Positions 44,172 to 53,541 are shown, counted from the first letter of the stretch. The stretch is 63,715 bases of DNA from Candidatus Thiomargarita nelsonii (GCA_000785145.2 JSZA02000029.1:1-63715); one strand, 5' to 3'. Notes: generated by a model not told the origin, from the letters alone. Numbers and translations: made by a program.

Positions 44172-44190
44172 GACCTCTGATTCAGAGGTC
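44172..44190. terminator. Hairpin after mlaE
   Basis: GACCTCTGA-T-TCAGAGGTC is a perfect 9-bp stem 12 bases beyond the mlaE stop. A short T run appears only about 18 bases later, so termination is possible but not certain. Confidence 0.4.
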
Positions 44191-44235
44191 TGGGCGCGGA
44201 GACCGTTTTAGTTTATATTTTAAATAAGCTATAGC

Positions 44236-44580
44236 TCAATGATTTATAACTCTACTTTTTTGGCTATCAGTTTGGTAAATAGACTCATGTTTTGTTTGGA
44301 CAGCTAGCTTTAAAAGATCTTGAATGCCCGCTAATTGATGGGCATTGTTTTCAATCTCATGGGCATTTTTTTCAATACCACGAACGACAAGTTCCGGGGT
44401 ATTTTGGCGGCTAGCTCCCCCGAAAAGATCAAATATCTTAAGTGCAACCTGTAATCGAACCTCAACAGGTGTCTCGTAATCCACCATGAGGGTTTTGAGG
44501 CTTTCTAATGCGAGGCGGACGACTTCGTCTAGCTCTTCTTGACAGATTCTGCCTTTTTCTAATACGTTTAATGATGACAT
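44236..44580 (-). CDS. Small helical protein, family of three paralogues (copy A)
   Basis: The 114-residue protein has the layout shared with 44820-45161 and 46358-46651: an N-terminal LEKGRICQEELDEVV segment, the conserved core ALESLKTLMVDYETP and VRLQVALKIFDLFG, a variable linker, then IEKNAHEIENNAHQL, a heptad-like coiled coil. GGAGG precedes the ATG. I do not recognise the family. The core somewhat resembles helical regions of small DNA-binding or adaptor proteins, but no function is claimed. Confidence 0.7.
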   Translation of the reverse strand: MSSLNVLEKGRICQEELDEVVRLALESLKTLMVDYETPVEVRLQVALKIFDLFGGASRQNTPELVVRGIEKNAHEIENNAHQLAGIQDLLKLAVQTKHESIYQTDSQKSRVINH

Positions 44581-44819
44581 GTTTTAAAACCTCCAAATGA
44601 AAAAAGCTTACAGCACGCGATGTGTAACTTTTTTAAGTTATTGATTTTAGGTAGCCGATATTTTAGGCCAAATATTTTCTAAAAATGACGGGTAGATCAA
44701 TGGGATAAAAAGTTGCACATCGCGTTTATAGTAAAATGAAGTATATCATAACAAGTCGTAATTGTTGTGCTTGGCTAAAAATTTGTACTTTTGAATTGAT
44801 TTTTGAAATAAGTTATAAA

Positions 44820-45161
44820 TCAATGATTTATAACCTTACTTTTTTGAGTCTCATTTTGAAAAATCGGCTCATGTTTTGTTTGGATAGCCAGCTTTAAAAG
44901 TTCTTGAATGCCGGTTAATCGATGGGCATTGCTTTCAATATCATGGGCATTTTTTTCAATACCATGAATGACAGTATCTTGCTTATTTGCCATGCTCCCC
45001 CCGAAAATTTCAAATATCTTAAGTGCCACCTGTAATCGAACCTCAATAGGTGTCTCGTAATCCACCATGAGGGTTTTAAGGCTTTCTAATGCCATGCCAA
45101 CGATTTCGTCTAGCGCGTCTTCACAGATTCTACCTTTTTTTAATACCTTTGATGATGACAT
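44820..45161 (-). CDS. Small helical protein, family of three paralogues (copy B)
   Basis: A 113-residue paralogue of copy A with the same core (ALESLKTLMVDYETP, VRLQVALKIFEIFGG), the IEKNAHDIESNAHRL coiled coil and the same KSKVINH-type ending. GAGG and the AAAAC spacer before the ATG are also conserved, so the duplication included regulatory sequence. About 240 bases with no gene separate copies A and B. Confidence 0.7.
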   Translation of the reverse strand: MSSSKVLKKGRICEDALDEIVGMALESLKTLMVDYETPIEVRLQVALKIFEIFGGSMANKQDTVIHGIEKNAHDIESNAHRLTGIQELLKLAIQTKHEPIFQNETQKSKVINH

Positions 45162-45312
45162 GTTTTAAAACCTCTACGTCCATAGAAAAAAGCTTACAAA
45201 AAATAAAGTATATCATAATAAGTCGTGACTATCCTGAGTCTCCCTCGTTAAAAAAAAATCCACTGGTTTATAGGGACTATAGATAGCTGATAACTAATAT
45301 CAACAAAAAATA

Positions 45313-45342
45313 TTGTACTTTTTATTATAAGTGTATTATGAT
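45313..45342 (+). promoter_or_regulatory. Putative promoter of the double-PilJ gene
   Basis: TTGTAC (45313-45318) and TATGAT (45337-45342) with 18-base spacing, about 45 bases upstream of the start codon at 45389. Confidence 0.45.
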
Positions 45343-45388
45343 GTGTGCGGTTTAATTATCACAGTTGTTCTCAAAAGCGAGGAGTCAA

Positions 45389-46234
45389 ATGAAACATCCT
45401 AAATTTAGCTTTATTTCAACCTTAATCATTAGTTTGTGTTTAGCAACGGCGGCTTATGCTGCCACCCAACAGGAGATGGCGACAACCATCAATCTGGCGG
45501 GTAAACAACGGATGCTCACTCAAAAAATGAGCAAAGAAATCCTGCTCATCGCCAAAGGTATTAACGTCGCGGCGAATAAAAAAAATCTCCAGAAAACAGC
45601 CGCCCTTTTTGAGCGGACGCTAAAAGGCTTGCTCAACGGCGATGCCAGACTGGGTTTGGTCAAGACAGAAAATGCCGCCATTGTGAAACAGCTTAAAAAA
45701 GTTGGAAGACTATGGGGGAAATTCCGGCAGAATGTCAAGGCGGTACTTGCGGGGAATACGTCCACAGCTGTGTTGAAAAATGTGGCGAGACGGAATCTGC
45801 CGCTGTTAAAAGAGATGAACAAAGCGGTGAAAATGTTTGAAAAGGCGAGCGGTTCTAGCCTCTCAGCAAAGATGGCACGGACCATCAACTTGGCTGGCAA
45901 GCAACGGATGCTAACGCAAAAGATGACCAAAGAGCTGCTGTTAGTGGCAAATGGTATCAATCCAGAGAAAAACCAAGGCAATCTGAAACAAACCGTGTCC
46001 CTGTTTGATCGCACTCTGAGGGGACTTCTTGATGGTGATGCAGGACTTGGTTTAACGGGGACCACAGATACTGCTATTCGTACACAGTTGAATAAAGTCA
46101 AGGGATTGTGGAATAAATACAAGCCTCTCCTGAGCAAGCGCAAGGTATCTCAGGGAGATTTGGCCAAAGCGGCTCAACTCAATATGCCCTTGCTCAAGCA
46201 AATGAATAAGGCGGTACAAATGTACGTGAAATAG
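45389..46234 (+). CDS. Exported protein with two PilJ-type sensor domains
   Basis: The 281-residue protein has a signal peptide (ISTLIISLCLATAAYA) and two PilJ-type (type IV pili methyl-accepting transducer N-terminal) domains of about 125 residues. Each opens with INLAGKQRMLTQKM.KE..L and continues FxRTL.GLL.GDA.LGL. In PilJ/NarX-type proteins this four-helix module senses ligands next to a signalling domain. Here no membrane anchor or MCP domain follows, so it is probably a free periplasmic binding protein. GAGGAG precedes the ATG at 45389. A strong terminator follows. Confidence 0.85.
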   Translation: MKHPKFSFISTLIISLCLATAAYAATQQEMATTINLAGKQRMLTQKMSKEILLIAKGINVAANKKNLQKTAALFERTLKGLLNGDARLGLVKTENAAIVKQLKKVGRLWGKFRQNVKAVLAGNTSTAVLKNVARRNLPLLKEMNKAVKMFEKASGSSLSAKMARTINLAGKQRMLTQKMTKELLLVANGINPEKNQGNLKQTVSLFDRTLRGLLDGDAGLGLTGTTDTAIRTQLNKVKGLWNKYKPLLSKRKVSQGDLAKAAQLNMPLLKQMNKAVQMYVK

Positions 46235-46255
46235 TTTCGCTACAGAGAAAAATAC

Positions 46256-46284
46256 AACCCCCAGTAAAAGCTGGGGGTTTTTTT
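46256..46284 (+). terminator. Intrinsic terminator
   Basis: GC-rich stem AACCCCCAG / CTGGGGGTT with a six-base loop and a run of seven Ts, 22 bases after the double-PilJ gene. This is the only classical GC-rich terminator in the window. Confidence 0.9.
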
Positions 46285-46357
46285 ATGGGTGGCTCTAAAT
46301 CAATGATCCACAAAGTTTGCGAACTTTTGAGATATTTCATTTGAGATGCTCTCTCAT

Positions 46358-46651
46358 TTATAGGGGCTCATGCTTCGTTTCTAGCGCCTGTTTTAAAAGG
46401 TTTTTAATGTCCGATAATTGATGGGCATTGTTTTCAATCCTACGTGCATTTTTCTCAATACCACACATGATATGCTCTTTGTTATCCGTCCCAAAAATTT
46501 CAAAGAACCTAAATGCGAGCTGTAATCGACTCTCAAGAGGTGTTTGGCAATCCACCATGAGGGTTTTGAGAGTCTCCAATGCCATGGCAACGACTTCTTC
46601 TATCTGTTCTTGACAGATCAGACCTTTTTCTAATACATTTGATGTCAACAT
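46358..46651 (-). CDS. Small helical protein, family of three paralogues (copy C)
   Basis: A 97-residue paralogue of the proteins at 44236 and 44820. It keeps LEKGLICQEQIEEVV, ALETLKTLMVDCQTP, RLQLAFRFFEIFG and IEKNARRIENNAHQL, but has a shorter linker and lacks the C-terminal KSKVINH tail. GGAG lies upstream of the ATG. Copies B and C flank the double-PilJ gene on the opposite strand. Confidence 0.68.
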   Translation of the reverse strand: MLTSNVLEKGLICQEQIEEVVAMALETLKTLMVDCQTPLESRLQLAFRFFEIFGTDNKEHIMCGIEKNARRIENNAHQLSDIKNLLKQALETKHEPL

Positions 46652-46815
46652 TTTTTTTTAAAAGCTCCCCATTCAAAGAAATAAAAACCTTACAAAAGAA
46701 ATATTACTATATCATAACAATATTTTTTGTGTGTATATTTTTTTATTTAAAGAATAAACCGTATCTATTGTGAAAATTAATGGGAATTTGATAAACTTTT
46801 TTGAAATACAAAAAA

Positions 46816-48081
46816 ATGAAAATATTAATCATCGGTAGCGGCGGACGCGAACATGCCCTCGCATGGAAAGCCGCCCAATCAGAAAAAGTCCAAAAAGTTT
46901 TTGTCGCCCCCGGCAATGCCGGCACCGCACAGGAACCGAAACTAGAAAATATCCAAACTGACGATCTCGTCAACTTTGCACAACAAAACGCCATTGATTT
47001 AACCATTGTTGGACCAGAACTACCCTTAGTGGCGGGTATCGTTGACAAATTTCAAGAAGTTGGCTTAGCTTGCTTTGGTCCCAGCAAAGCGGCGGCACAA
47101 TTGGAAGGCTCTAAAGTTTTTACTAAAGATTTCCTTTCCCGTCACAACATCCCCACCGCCGCCTACGCCCATTTTACTGACATAGACAAAGCAACAGCCT
47201 ATATTCATCAAATTGGCGCACCGATTGTTGTCAAAGCGGATGGCTTAGCGGCAGGTAAAGGCGTGATTGTGGCACAGACTGAAAACGAGGCGATTGCCGC
47301 CGTGCAAGACATGTTAGCGGGTAATGCCTTTGGGGAGGCGGGACATCGAGTTCTCATTGAAGAATTTTTACAAGGCGAAGAAGCCAGTTTTACTTGCATA
47401 GTAGATGGAGAACATATTTTGCCTTTGGCGACGTCTCAAGATCATAAAGCCCGCGATGATGGCGACAAAGGTCCTAATACGGGCGGCATGGGTGCCTATT
47501 CACCGGCGCCCGTGGTCACGAAAAAAATCCATGCGCGAATTATGACCGACATCATAGGACCCACTGTGCGTGGCATGGCCGCCGAAGGCTATCCTTATAC
47601 GGGCTTTTTATATGCCGGATTGATGATTGATGCCATGGGCAATCCTAAAATTTTAGAATATAATTGCCGCTTTGGTGATCCAGAAACGCAACCCATTATG
47701 CTCCGTTTACGCTCCGATTTAGTTGAACTTTGTCAAGCAGCATTAGATAAACGCTTGCATGAGCTAACACCAGTCTGGGATTCACGCGCTGCCTTGGGCG
47801 TCGTGTTGGCGGCGGGGGGCTATCCGGCTCATTATGAGAAGGGCTTAGTTATCAACGGATTATCAGAAGCTGCCGAGGGTAAAATTTTTCATGCTGGGAC
47901 AACTGAAAAAGCGGGAAAAATTGTGACGGCGGGTGGACGAGTACTCTGTGCTTGTGCATTAGGAAAAACAGTGCATGAGGCACAAACAAACGCTTATGCA
48001 CTGCTAAAACCCATACGATGGGAGGGGCTCTATTATCGTACTGATATAGGGCACCGAGCACTGGCTCGTCCAGCGAGTTGA
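46816..48081 (+). CDS. purD: Phosphoribosylamine-glycine ligase
   Basis: This ATP-grasp enzyme of purine synthesis joins phosphoribosylamine and glycine to GAR. The 421-residue product has MKILIIGSGGREHALAW, VGPELPLVAGIVD, VVKADGLAAGKGV, GGMGAYSPAPVV and EYNCRFGDPETQ. The ATG at 46816 directly starts the conserved N-terminus; an in-frame TTG at 46801 is less likely. It is monocistronic here, without purH. A terminator-like hairpin follows. Confidence 0.96.
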   Translation: MKILIIGSGGREHALAWKAAQSEKVQKVFVAPGNAGTAQEPKLENIQTDDLVNFAQQNAIDLTIVGPELPLVAGIVDKFQEVGLACFGPSKAAAQLEGSKVFTKDFLSRHNIPTAAYAHFTDIDKATAYIHQIGAPIVVKADGLAAGKGVIVAQTENEAIAAVQDMLAGNAFGEAGHRVLIEEFLQGEEASFTCIVDGEHILPLATSQDHKARDDGDKGPNTGGMGAYSPAPVVTKKIHARIMTDIIGPTVRGMAAEGYPYTGFLYAGLMIDAMGNPKILEYNCRFGDPETQPIMLRLRSDLVELCQAALDKRLHELTPVWDSRAALGVVLAAGGYPAHYEKGLVINGLSEAAEGKIFHAGTTEKAGKIVTAGGRVLCACALGKTVHEAQTNAYALLKPIRWEGLYYRTDIGHRALARPAS

Positions 48082-48112
48082 TAACTGTTATCTGTTATCA
48101 AATAAAGTTTAA

Positions 48113-48146
48113 AAATCCTATTTCTTCAAGAAATAGGATTTTTTTG
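48113..48146. terminator. AATCCTATTTCTT hairpin after purD
   Basis: AAATCCTATTTCTT-C-AAGAAATAGGATTT followed by seven Ts. It has the best T run of this repeat family and is likely used as the purD terminator. Confidence 0.6.
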
Positions 48147-48186
48147 TTGCCATTTTTTTGACGACTCATTTAAGATAGAATAAGAC

Positions 48187-48209
48187 GTCCAAGATAAATC
48201 TTGGACTCC
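48187..48209. repeat. R1 palindrome upstream of aroQ
   Basis: GTCCAAGATAAATCTTGGAC plus TCC, 31 bases before the aroQ start codon. Confidence 0.8.
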
Positions 48210-48240
48210 TAGAAATCATTTATACCAAGCAAACACAAAA

Positions 48241-48699
48241 ATGTTTAATATACTCGTGCTACACGGCCCGAATCTCAATTTATTAGGTGAACGCGAACCG
48301 ACGCATTATGGTCAGACCAGCTTAGCAAGCATCAATCAACAACTTGTTGAGATGGCACAAGCCGCCGGTCATCAACTCACCACTTTTCAAAGCAATGCCG
48401 AACACCGATTACTAGAAAAAATCCACGCTGCACATCAAGTGGATTTCATCATAATTAATCCTGCCGCCTTTACGCATACCAGTATCGCCTTGCGCGATGC
48501 CTTGTTAGCCGTTGCAATACCATTTATAGAAGTCCATTTATCCAATGTGCATGCCCGTGAAACTTTTCGACATCACTCTTATTTTTCGGATATTGCCATC
48601 GGAGTTATCAGTGGACTTGGGGCGCAGGGATATACTTTAGCTTTACAAGCTGCAATCTCTATTTTGTCGAATTCGAGGAAGGCTCATGGATATTCGTAA
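48241..48699 (+). CDS. aroQ: Type II 3-dehydroquinate dehydratase
   Basis: This enzyme dehydrates 3-dehydroquinate to 3-dehydroshikimate in the shikimate pathway. The 152-residue protein has [18 protein letters not shown] with the catalytic tyrosine at its end, [31 protein letters not shown] and [20 protein letters not shown] with the catalytic histidine. It overlaps accB by 14 bases. aroQ-accB-accC is a standard proteobacterial operon. Confidence 0.96.
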   Translation: MFNILVLHGPNLNLLGEREPTHYGQTSLASINQQLVEMAQAAGHQLTTFQSNAEHRLLEKIHAAHQVDFIIINPAAFTHTSIALRDALLAVAIPFIEVHLSNVHARETFRHHSYFSDIAIGVISGLGAQGYTLALQAAISILSNSRKAHGYS

Positions 48700-49129
48700 A
48701 ATTAAAAAACTCATAGAACTAATTGAAACGTCTGGGGTATCAGAAATTGAAATTCACGAAGGCGAGGAATCTGTGCGTATCAGTCGTTATTCGACTTCAC
48801 CCCCGGTACTGATGCAACAAGCACCGGTTATGCCACCCCAATCCCCTATGGAGTCAGTGCCCGTCTCAGAGCCAACTCACAAAGAAGCCATTAAGGGACA
48901 TATCATCAAATCACCGATGGTGGGTACGTTGTATAGGGCACCTTCTCCCACCACTCCAGTTTTTGTTGAGAAAGGACAAACGGTCGATGAGGGGGATACC
49001 TTATGTATTATTGAGGCCATGAAAATCCTCAATCAAATCACGGCTGATAAAGCCGGCATTATTACCAAGATTTTAGTAGAGAACGGGGCACCAGTAGAAT
49101 ATGATGAGCCATTATTTGTGATTGAATGA
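48686..49129 (+). CDS. accB: Biotin carboxyl carrier protein of acetyl-CoA carboxylase
   Basis: The biotin carrier for the first step of fatty-acid synthesis. Its 147 residues comprise an N-terminal helical part ([28 protein letters not shown]), a Pro-rich linker, and a C-terminal biotinyl domain with EAMKI; K113 is the biotinylated lysine. It lies between aroQ (14-base overlap) and accC. Confidence 0.96.
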   Translation: MDIRKIKKLIELIETSGVSEIEIHEGEESVRISRYSTSPPVLMQQAPVMPPQSPMESVPVSEPTHKEAIKGHIIKSPMVGTLYRAPSPTTPVFVEKGQTVDEGDTLCIIEAMKILNQITADKAGIITKILVENGAPVEYDEPLFVIE

Positions 49130-49175
49130 ACAGGAACTGTTCATCATTTTGATAACTGAAAAAGAGGAAAAATGC

Positions 49176-50519
49176 ATGCTGTCTAAAATTGTTATTGCCA
49201 ATCGAGGGGAAATTGCGCTACGCATTTTAAGGGCTTGTCGAGAAATGGGAATTAAGACGGTGGCGGTGCATTCTTCCGCAGATCGTGATCTTAAACATGT
49301 ACGATTGGCTGATGAGTCTGTGTGTATTGGACCCCCCCCTTCAGCCGAGAGTTATTTAAATATTCCAGCGGTTATTAGTGCCGCAGAAGTGACCGATGCG
49401 GTTGCCATTCATCCCGGTTATGGTTTTTTATCGGAAAATGCTGATTTTGCAGAACAAGTTGAAAAAAGCGGTTTTATTTTTATAGGCCCTCGTCCAGACA
49501 CCATTCGTTTGATGGGGGATAAAGTGTCAGCCATTGCAGCGATGAAAAAGGCGGGTGTTCCTTGTGTGCCTGGCTCCGATGGAATCTTGGATGATGATAT
49601 AGATAAGAATTTGCAAATGGCACACAAAATCGGTTATCCGGTGATTATTAAAGCGGCAGGCGGAGGCGGTGGGCGTGGAATGCGCGTTGTGCGTAGTGAA
49701 GCGGCGTTACATAATGCCATTTCTTTAACTCAGACTGAGGCGGCGACGGCTTTTGGTAATGATCAAGTGTATATGGAAAAATACCTTGAAAATCCGCGCC
49801 ATATAGAATTTCAAATATTAGCGGATGCTCATGGCAACGCCATTCATTTAGGCGAGCGTGATTGTTCTATGCAGCGTCGTCATCAAAAGATGATAGAAGA
49901 AGCCCCAGCCCCAGGTTTAACTAAAACAGTACGCAAGAAAATGGGCGAACGTTGTGCTCAAGCGTGTCGAGATATAGGCTATCGCGGTGCTGGCACTTTT
50001 GAATTTTTGTATGAAAATGGGGAATTTTATTTTATTGAAATGAATACCCGTTTACAGGTTGAACATCCAGTGACTGAATGGATTACTGGCATTGACATTG
50101 TACGCGAACAACTGCGTATTGCAGCCGGCGAACCCTTGAGTTATAAACAAAAAGATATTAATATTCAAGGACATGCCATAGAATGTCGTCTCAATGCCGA
50201 GGACCCTGATACATTTATGCCCTCTCCTGGACTCATTTCTCGCTATCATGCGCCGGGCGGGCTGGGAGTGCGCGTGGATAGTCATATTTATAGTGGTTAT
50301 CGTGTGCCACCTTATTATGATTCTATGATTGGGAAACTGATTACTTACAGTGATAGCCGCGAATCGGCGATGGCGCGTATGAGGATCGCTTTGGATGAGA
50401 TCATTATAGATGGGATCAAAACCAATATTCCTTTACATAAAAGCTTGATGACAGATGCGACTTTCCAAGCGGGTGGCATTAATATTCACTATTTGGAAAA
50501 GAAATTGGGTTTGAGTTGA
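49176..50519 (+). CDS. accC: Biotin carboxylase of acetyl-CoA carboxylase
   Basis: The ATP-grasp enzyme that carboxylates biotin on AccB. The 447-residue protein starts [20 protein letters not shown], with [40 protein letters not shown] and [14 protein letters not shown]. The ATG at 49176 is preceded by GAGGAAA. A longer frame to 49122 overlaps accB and adds a non-conserved leader. Confidence 0.96.
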   Translation: MLSKIVIANRGEIALRILRACREMGIKTVAVHSSADRDLKHVRLADESVCIGPPPSAESYLNIPAVISAAEVTDAVAIHPGYGFLSENADFAEQVEKSGFIFIGPRPDTIRLMGDKVSAIAAMKKAGVPCVPGSDGILDDDIDKNLQMAHKIGYPVIIKAAGGGGGRGMRVVRSEAALHNAISLTQTEAATAFGNDQVYMEKYLENPRHIEFQILADAHGNAIHLGERDCSMQRRHQKMIEEAPAPGLTKTVRKKMGERCAQACRDIGYRGAGTFEFLYENGEFYFIEMNTRLQVEHPVTEWITGIDIVREQLRIAAGEPLSYKQKDINIQGHAIECRLNAEDPDTFMPSPGLISRYHAPGGLGVRVDSHIYSGYRVPPYYDSMIGKLITYSDSRESAMARMRIALDEIIIDGIKTNIPLHKSLMTDATFQAGGINIHYLEKKLGLS

Positions 50520-50984
50520 TAAAGGGGGCACCAAACCTCTGCGGCGCGAAACCCATCTTAATAAGTTAAGGTGGGGTGGGTTTCGCTATCTATAATAAAT
50601 AGACTTATTTCTGGCATTTAGGTGTCCTAGATTTAATTTTTTTGTACGCCTTTTTAAACTTTTAGAAATGCCATTTTTTCAAAAAATGGCATTTCTTGTT
50701 AGGGACAAATCAAATCTCCGACATTCTCAAATAAATAGATTATTATACATTATTTTTAAGGGATTGCCCAACATATAGCCTCTTGCCTCCGACAAACACT
50801 CAAAACGCGACACAGGAGTCCAAGATTTATCTTGGAAGTCTGGTCACGTCCAAGATAAATCTTGGACTCCTAAACTCTTGATATCACATAGTGTCGCGGC
50901 TTAAGTTGGTAACCATCAGTTTCTAGGCTAATCGTACAATAGATGATCTGATTAAAAGACAGTTACCAAGAGGAGATACTAATT
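50520..50984. repeat. Repeat-bearing intergenic region after accC
   Basis: No gene. It contains a GGTGGGGTGGGTTTCG fragment near 50570, a 63-bp palindromic element (50646-50708) and two R1 copies facing each other (50815-50836, 50848-50870). A GAGGAGA ribosome site for the LRR gene lies at the right end. Confidence 0.7.
50646..50708. repeat. 63-bp element with AGAAATGCCATTTTTT palindrome
   Basis: A 33-base core palindrome (50664-50696) is flanked by the unequal arms ACGCCTTTTTAAAC and TTGTTAGGGACAA. The same 63 bases occur inverted at 63653-63715. Confidence 0.9.
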
Positions 50985-51947
50985 ATGTTAAAAATACATA
51001 AATCATGGGCTGTTATTTCATTGTTAGGACTCGTTTTTTTAGGCCGGCAAGCGCAAGCGGCAACAGACTGCGCTCTCGTGACTGAAATTCCAAGGGCGGA
51101 GTGTGAAGCTCTTATTGCTCTTTATAATAGCACTGATGGTGCTAATTGGGAGGGGAGTGTTGGATGGAATGTGACAAATACGCCTTGTAGTTGGTCTAAA
51201 ATAAGTTGTGAGGGCGGACATGTGACGGAACTCGATCTGGCATCCAACCGACTCATCGGTTCTATCCCAGCGGAATTGGGAAATTTGAGCCATTTGAAAA
51301 TTCTCAATCTGAGTTCTAATTTTGATCCGAATTATTATGTCTCCAAATACCTTGAACTAACGAACCAAGCTTCGTACTGTGAGTCACGAATGCAAGAGCT
51401 ATGGGCACTTGTTCAATATGAGGGGTACATGATGAATACTGAAGAGCAGGCGGAGTATAAGACGTGTCAGGCTTTTTTGCACATTTACGGCTATGAACTC
51501 TATCTACTTGAGCAAGAAGAATTCTATCAAAAAGGGCTGGTGAACAATCTCAGCGGTTCTATCCCACCGGAACTGGGGAATTTGAGCCATTTAACGTCGC
51601 TTAGGCTAAACAACAACGAATTGTGCGGAAACATCCCACTCTCGTTGATGACTCTTAATAATCTTTATTCGTGGTCAGTCAACTTAGACCACAACCACTT
51701 AACGGCTTCTGATCCTACGCTTATAGCTTGGCTTGATGAGCAAGCTCCTGATTGGGCTAGCACTCAAACACCCTGCCCTGATTCCAATTGTTTGGCCATT
51801 TACGAAAATGAAAATCTGCATATCCCTTGTGTCAAAGTCAAAGACCTTTTTGATGTGGAACTGAGCTTTGAAGTCGATATGCAATTTCAACCATTATCTG
51901 AGCCAATGACTTTTCAGCTCAGCGGCGCAAAAGACCGTCCAAGATAA
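50985..51947 (+). CDS. Secreted LRR protein, C-terminally truncated by a repeat
   Basis: A relative of the protein at 5690. It has a signal peptide (about 1-25, ending AQA), one ECEALIALYN cassette with W.....C motif, and LRRs (LDLASNRLIGSIPAELGNL, LSGSIPPELGNLSHLTSLRL). Between two LRRs sits an insert of about 75 residues with cysteines (YLELTNQASYCESRMQELWA...), not present in the other gene. The last ~50 residues start another domain (NLHIPCVKVKDLFDVELSFEV). The frame ends GAKDRPR-stop inside an R1 palindrome, so the domain is probably cut. GAGGAGA precedes the ATG. Confidence 0.8.
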   Translation: MLKIHKSWAVISLLGLVFLGRQAQAATDCALVTEIPRAECEALIALYNSTDGANWEGSVGWNVTNTPCSWSKISCEGGHVTELDLASNRLIGSIPAELGNLSHLKILNLSSNFDPNYYVSKYLELTNQASYCESRMQELWALVQYEGYMMNTEEQAEYKTCQAFLHIYGYELYLLEQEEFYQKGLVNNLSGSIPPELGNLSHLTSLRLNNNELCGNIPLSLMTLNNLYSWSVNLDHNHLTASDPTLIAWLDEQAPDWASTQTPCPDSNCLAIYENENLHIPCVKVKDLFDVELSFEVDMQFQPLSEPMTFQLSGAKDRPR

Positions 51948-51959
51948 ATCTTGGACTCC
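51937..51959. repeat. R1 palindrome supplying the LRR stop codon
   Basis: GTCCAAGATAAATCTTGGAC plus TCC. The frame reads CGT-CCA-AGA-TAA through it. Confidence 0.85.
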
Positions 51960-51995
51960 GACAAAAAAAACCTTATCAAATCCATTTACTTATAA

Positions 51996-52313
51996 ATGAA
52001 CTCTATTATTTTACTCATTATACTCGGTTTTATTGGCTGGTTTTGGTTTGATACGCTACACAGTCAGGAAAGGGCTAAAGTTATTTGTAAACAAGTGTGT
52101 AAAAATTTACACTTACAATTGTTAGATGACACAATTGTTTTGGTGCGGCTGCGTTTAAGGCGCAATAGTCGTGGTCGCTTGACAGTGCAAAGGACTTTTC
52201 AATTTGAATTTTTTGATGGAGAGCGTCAGCGAGGGATTGTGATCATGCGCGGCATCGCCTTGGAAATATTGGAGATGCCAGGCTACATGGATAGGATTAT
52301 TTCACCCGTCTAA
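51996..52313 (+). CDS. DUF3301 family protein
   Basis: A 105-residue protein with one N-terminal membrane helix (SIILLIILGFIGWFWF) and a small basic cytoplasmic domain (LLDDTIVLVRLRLRRNSRGRL, RTFQFEFFDGERQRG). This matches the DUF3301 proteins of gammaproteobacteria, whose role is unknown. It converges on sspB, and the two genes overlap by 17 bases at their 3' ends. Confidence 0.82.
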   Translation: MNSIILLIILGFIGWFWFDTLHSQERAKVICKQVCKNLHLQLLDDTIVLVRLRLRRNSRGRLTVQRTFQFEFFDGERQRGIVIMRGIALEILEMPGYMDRIISPV

Positions 52314-52707
52314 GCACCGGTTTTTGACCGCGAGGGGGTCGTTTGGGGGGCGGTGGAGGAGGTGCGACTTCTTCAGAGTTTTTAGCATCTTCAACACCTT
52401 CAGCTTGAAAAAACATGCCCTTACCATTTTCTTTAGCATAAATGGCCAATACAGCAAGAGTTGGGAAATAGACGGAAGTTTGTTGACCCGAAAACCGGGC
52501 ACGGAAACTTACCCAATCATCATCTAATGTCAAACCTTGCACCGCCGTTGGAGAAATATTCAGGACAATTTTGTCATCTTCGACATATTGACGAGGCACT
52601 TCTGTTTCATCGTTGTAATCGGCATTGACTAATAGATAGGGAGTCAATCCGTTATCGACTATCCAATCAAACAAGGCTCGCAATAAGTAAGGCTGCATTG
52701 GAGTCAT
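52297..52707 (-). CDS. sspB: ClpXP protease specificity-enhancing factor SspB
   Basis: The adaptor that tethers ssrA-tagged proteins to ClpXP. In its 136 residues the N-terminal substrate-binding domain reads MQPYLLRALFDWIVDNGLTPYLLV, NISPTAVQGL, ARFSGQ. A flexible Pro-rich linker leads to the C-terminal ClpX-binding motif (RGQKPVLRRVK). It normally follows sspA after the petABC genes. Here sspA is missing, and repeats fill the gap to petC. Confidence 0.92.
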   Translation of the reverse strand: MTPMQPYLLRALFDWIVDNGLTPYLLVNADYNDETEVPRQYVEDDKIVLNISPTAVQGLTLDDDWVSFRARFSGQQTSVYFPTLAVLAIYAKENGKGMFFQAEGVEDAKNSEEVAPPPPPPKRPPRGQKPVLRRVK

Positions 52708-52747
52708 ATCAGTTTACAGTTATCAGTTTACAGTTATCAGTAATTTT

Positions 52748-52802
52748 CTCGTTCCCACGCTCTGCGTGGGAATGCATGATTGGACGCTCCGCGTCCTGCA
52801 AT
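52748..52802. repeat. CGTTCCCACGC-family element between petC and sspB
   Basis: TCTCGTTCCCACGCTCTGCG starts a 55-base element ending CGCGTCCTGCAATTG. It is preceded by two short direct repeats of CAGTTTACAGTTAT. It occupies the place where sspA would be expected. Confidence 0.75.
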
Positions 52803-52815
52803 TGATAACTAAATA

Positions 52816-53541
52816 TTAATGTACGTCTCGCCAATATTCTTTCTTCAGAGCATAAGCGAATCCCAAGAAGATAACGAGAAAAAGTATTACTTTCCAACCT
52901 AAAGACTCTCGTTGCAACTTAGCAGGTTCACCCATATACTCAAGAAAGTTCGCTAAATTACGCATATCCTTTTTATACTGCTCAGCTTTATCCTTGTCTG
53001 CCTCGTTGACTAAGACCAATTCTGCCTTTTCATGTCCATGCTCATCCGTGGTATGAACCAACTTTTGCCAACCTTGCTGATCCCACATAACATGAGGCAT
53101 TCCCACGTCCTTAAACACAAGATTGTTGACACCCCAAGGGCGCGACGAATCTAAGTAAAAACTCAGCATATAGGTATATAACCAATCAGTGCCACGAGCG
53201 CGGGCAATCACACTCAAGTCTGGTGGCGTGACACCAAACCATCTTTCCGCATCGTATTTGTCCATAGCAATGCTCATGGTTTCACCCACTTTTTCGCTAC
53301 TAAACATCAGATTTTCTGTTAGATCGTCATCGCTCAAACCCAAATCTTGCCCCACCCGTTGATAGCGGACATAGTTGGCAGAGTGACAACCCATGCAATA
53401 ATTAACAAAGAGTTTGGCACCCGCCTGTAATGAGGCGCGATCGGAGATATCATTACCAGCCTGTTGCAATTCAACGCCACCACTGGACGCCAAGGTTATC
53501 CCGGGTACTAATAAAATAAAAGCTAAAATCAATCGTCTCAT
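52816..53541 (-). CDS. petC: Cytochrome c1 of the bc1 complex
   Basis: The heme c subunit of ubiquinol-cytochrome c reductase, 241 residues. It has a signal peptide (LILAFILLVPGITLAS), the heme-binding CMGCH (C49-C52-H53) followed by SANYVRYQRV, and a C-terminal membrane anchor (WKVILFLVIFLGFAYALK). It passes electrons from the Rieske protein to soluble cytochromes. Its start overlaps the end of petB. Confidence 0.95.
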   Translation of the reverse strand: MRRLILAFILLVPGITLASSGGVELQQAGNDISDRASLQAGAKLFVNYCMGCHSANYVRYQRVGQDLGLSDDDLTENLMFSSEKVGETMSIAMDKYDAERWFGVTPPDLSVIARARGTDWLYTYMLSFYLDSSRPWGVNNLVFKDVGMPHVMWDQQGWQKLVHTTDEHGHEKAELVLVNEADKDKAEQYKKDMRNLANFLEYMGEPAKLQRESLGWKVILFLVIFLGFAYALKKEYWRDVH

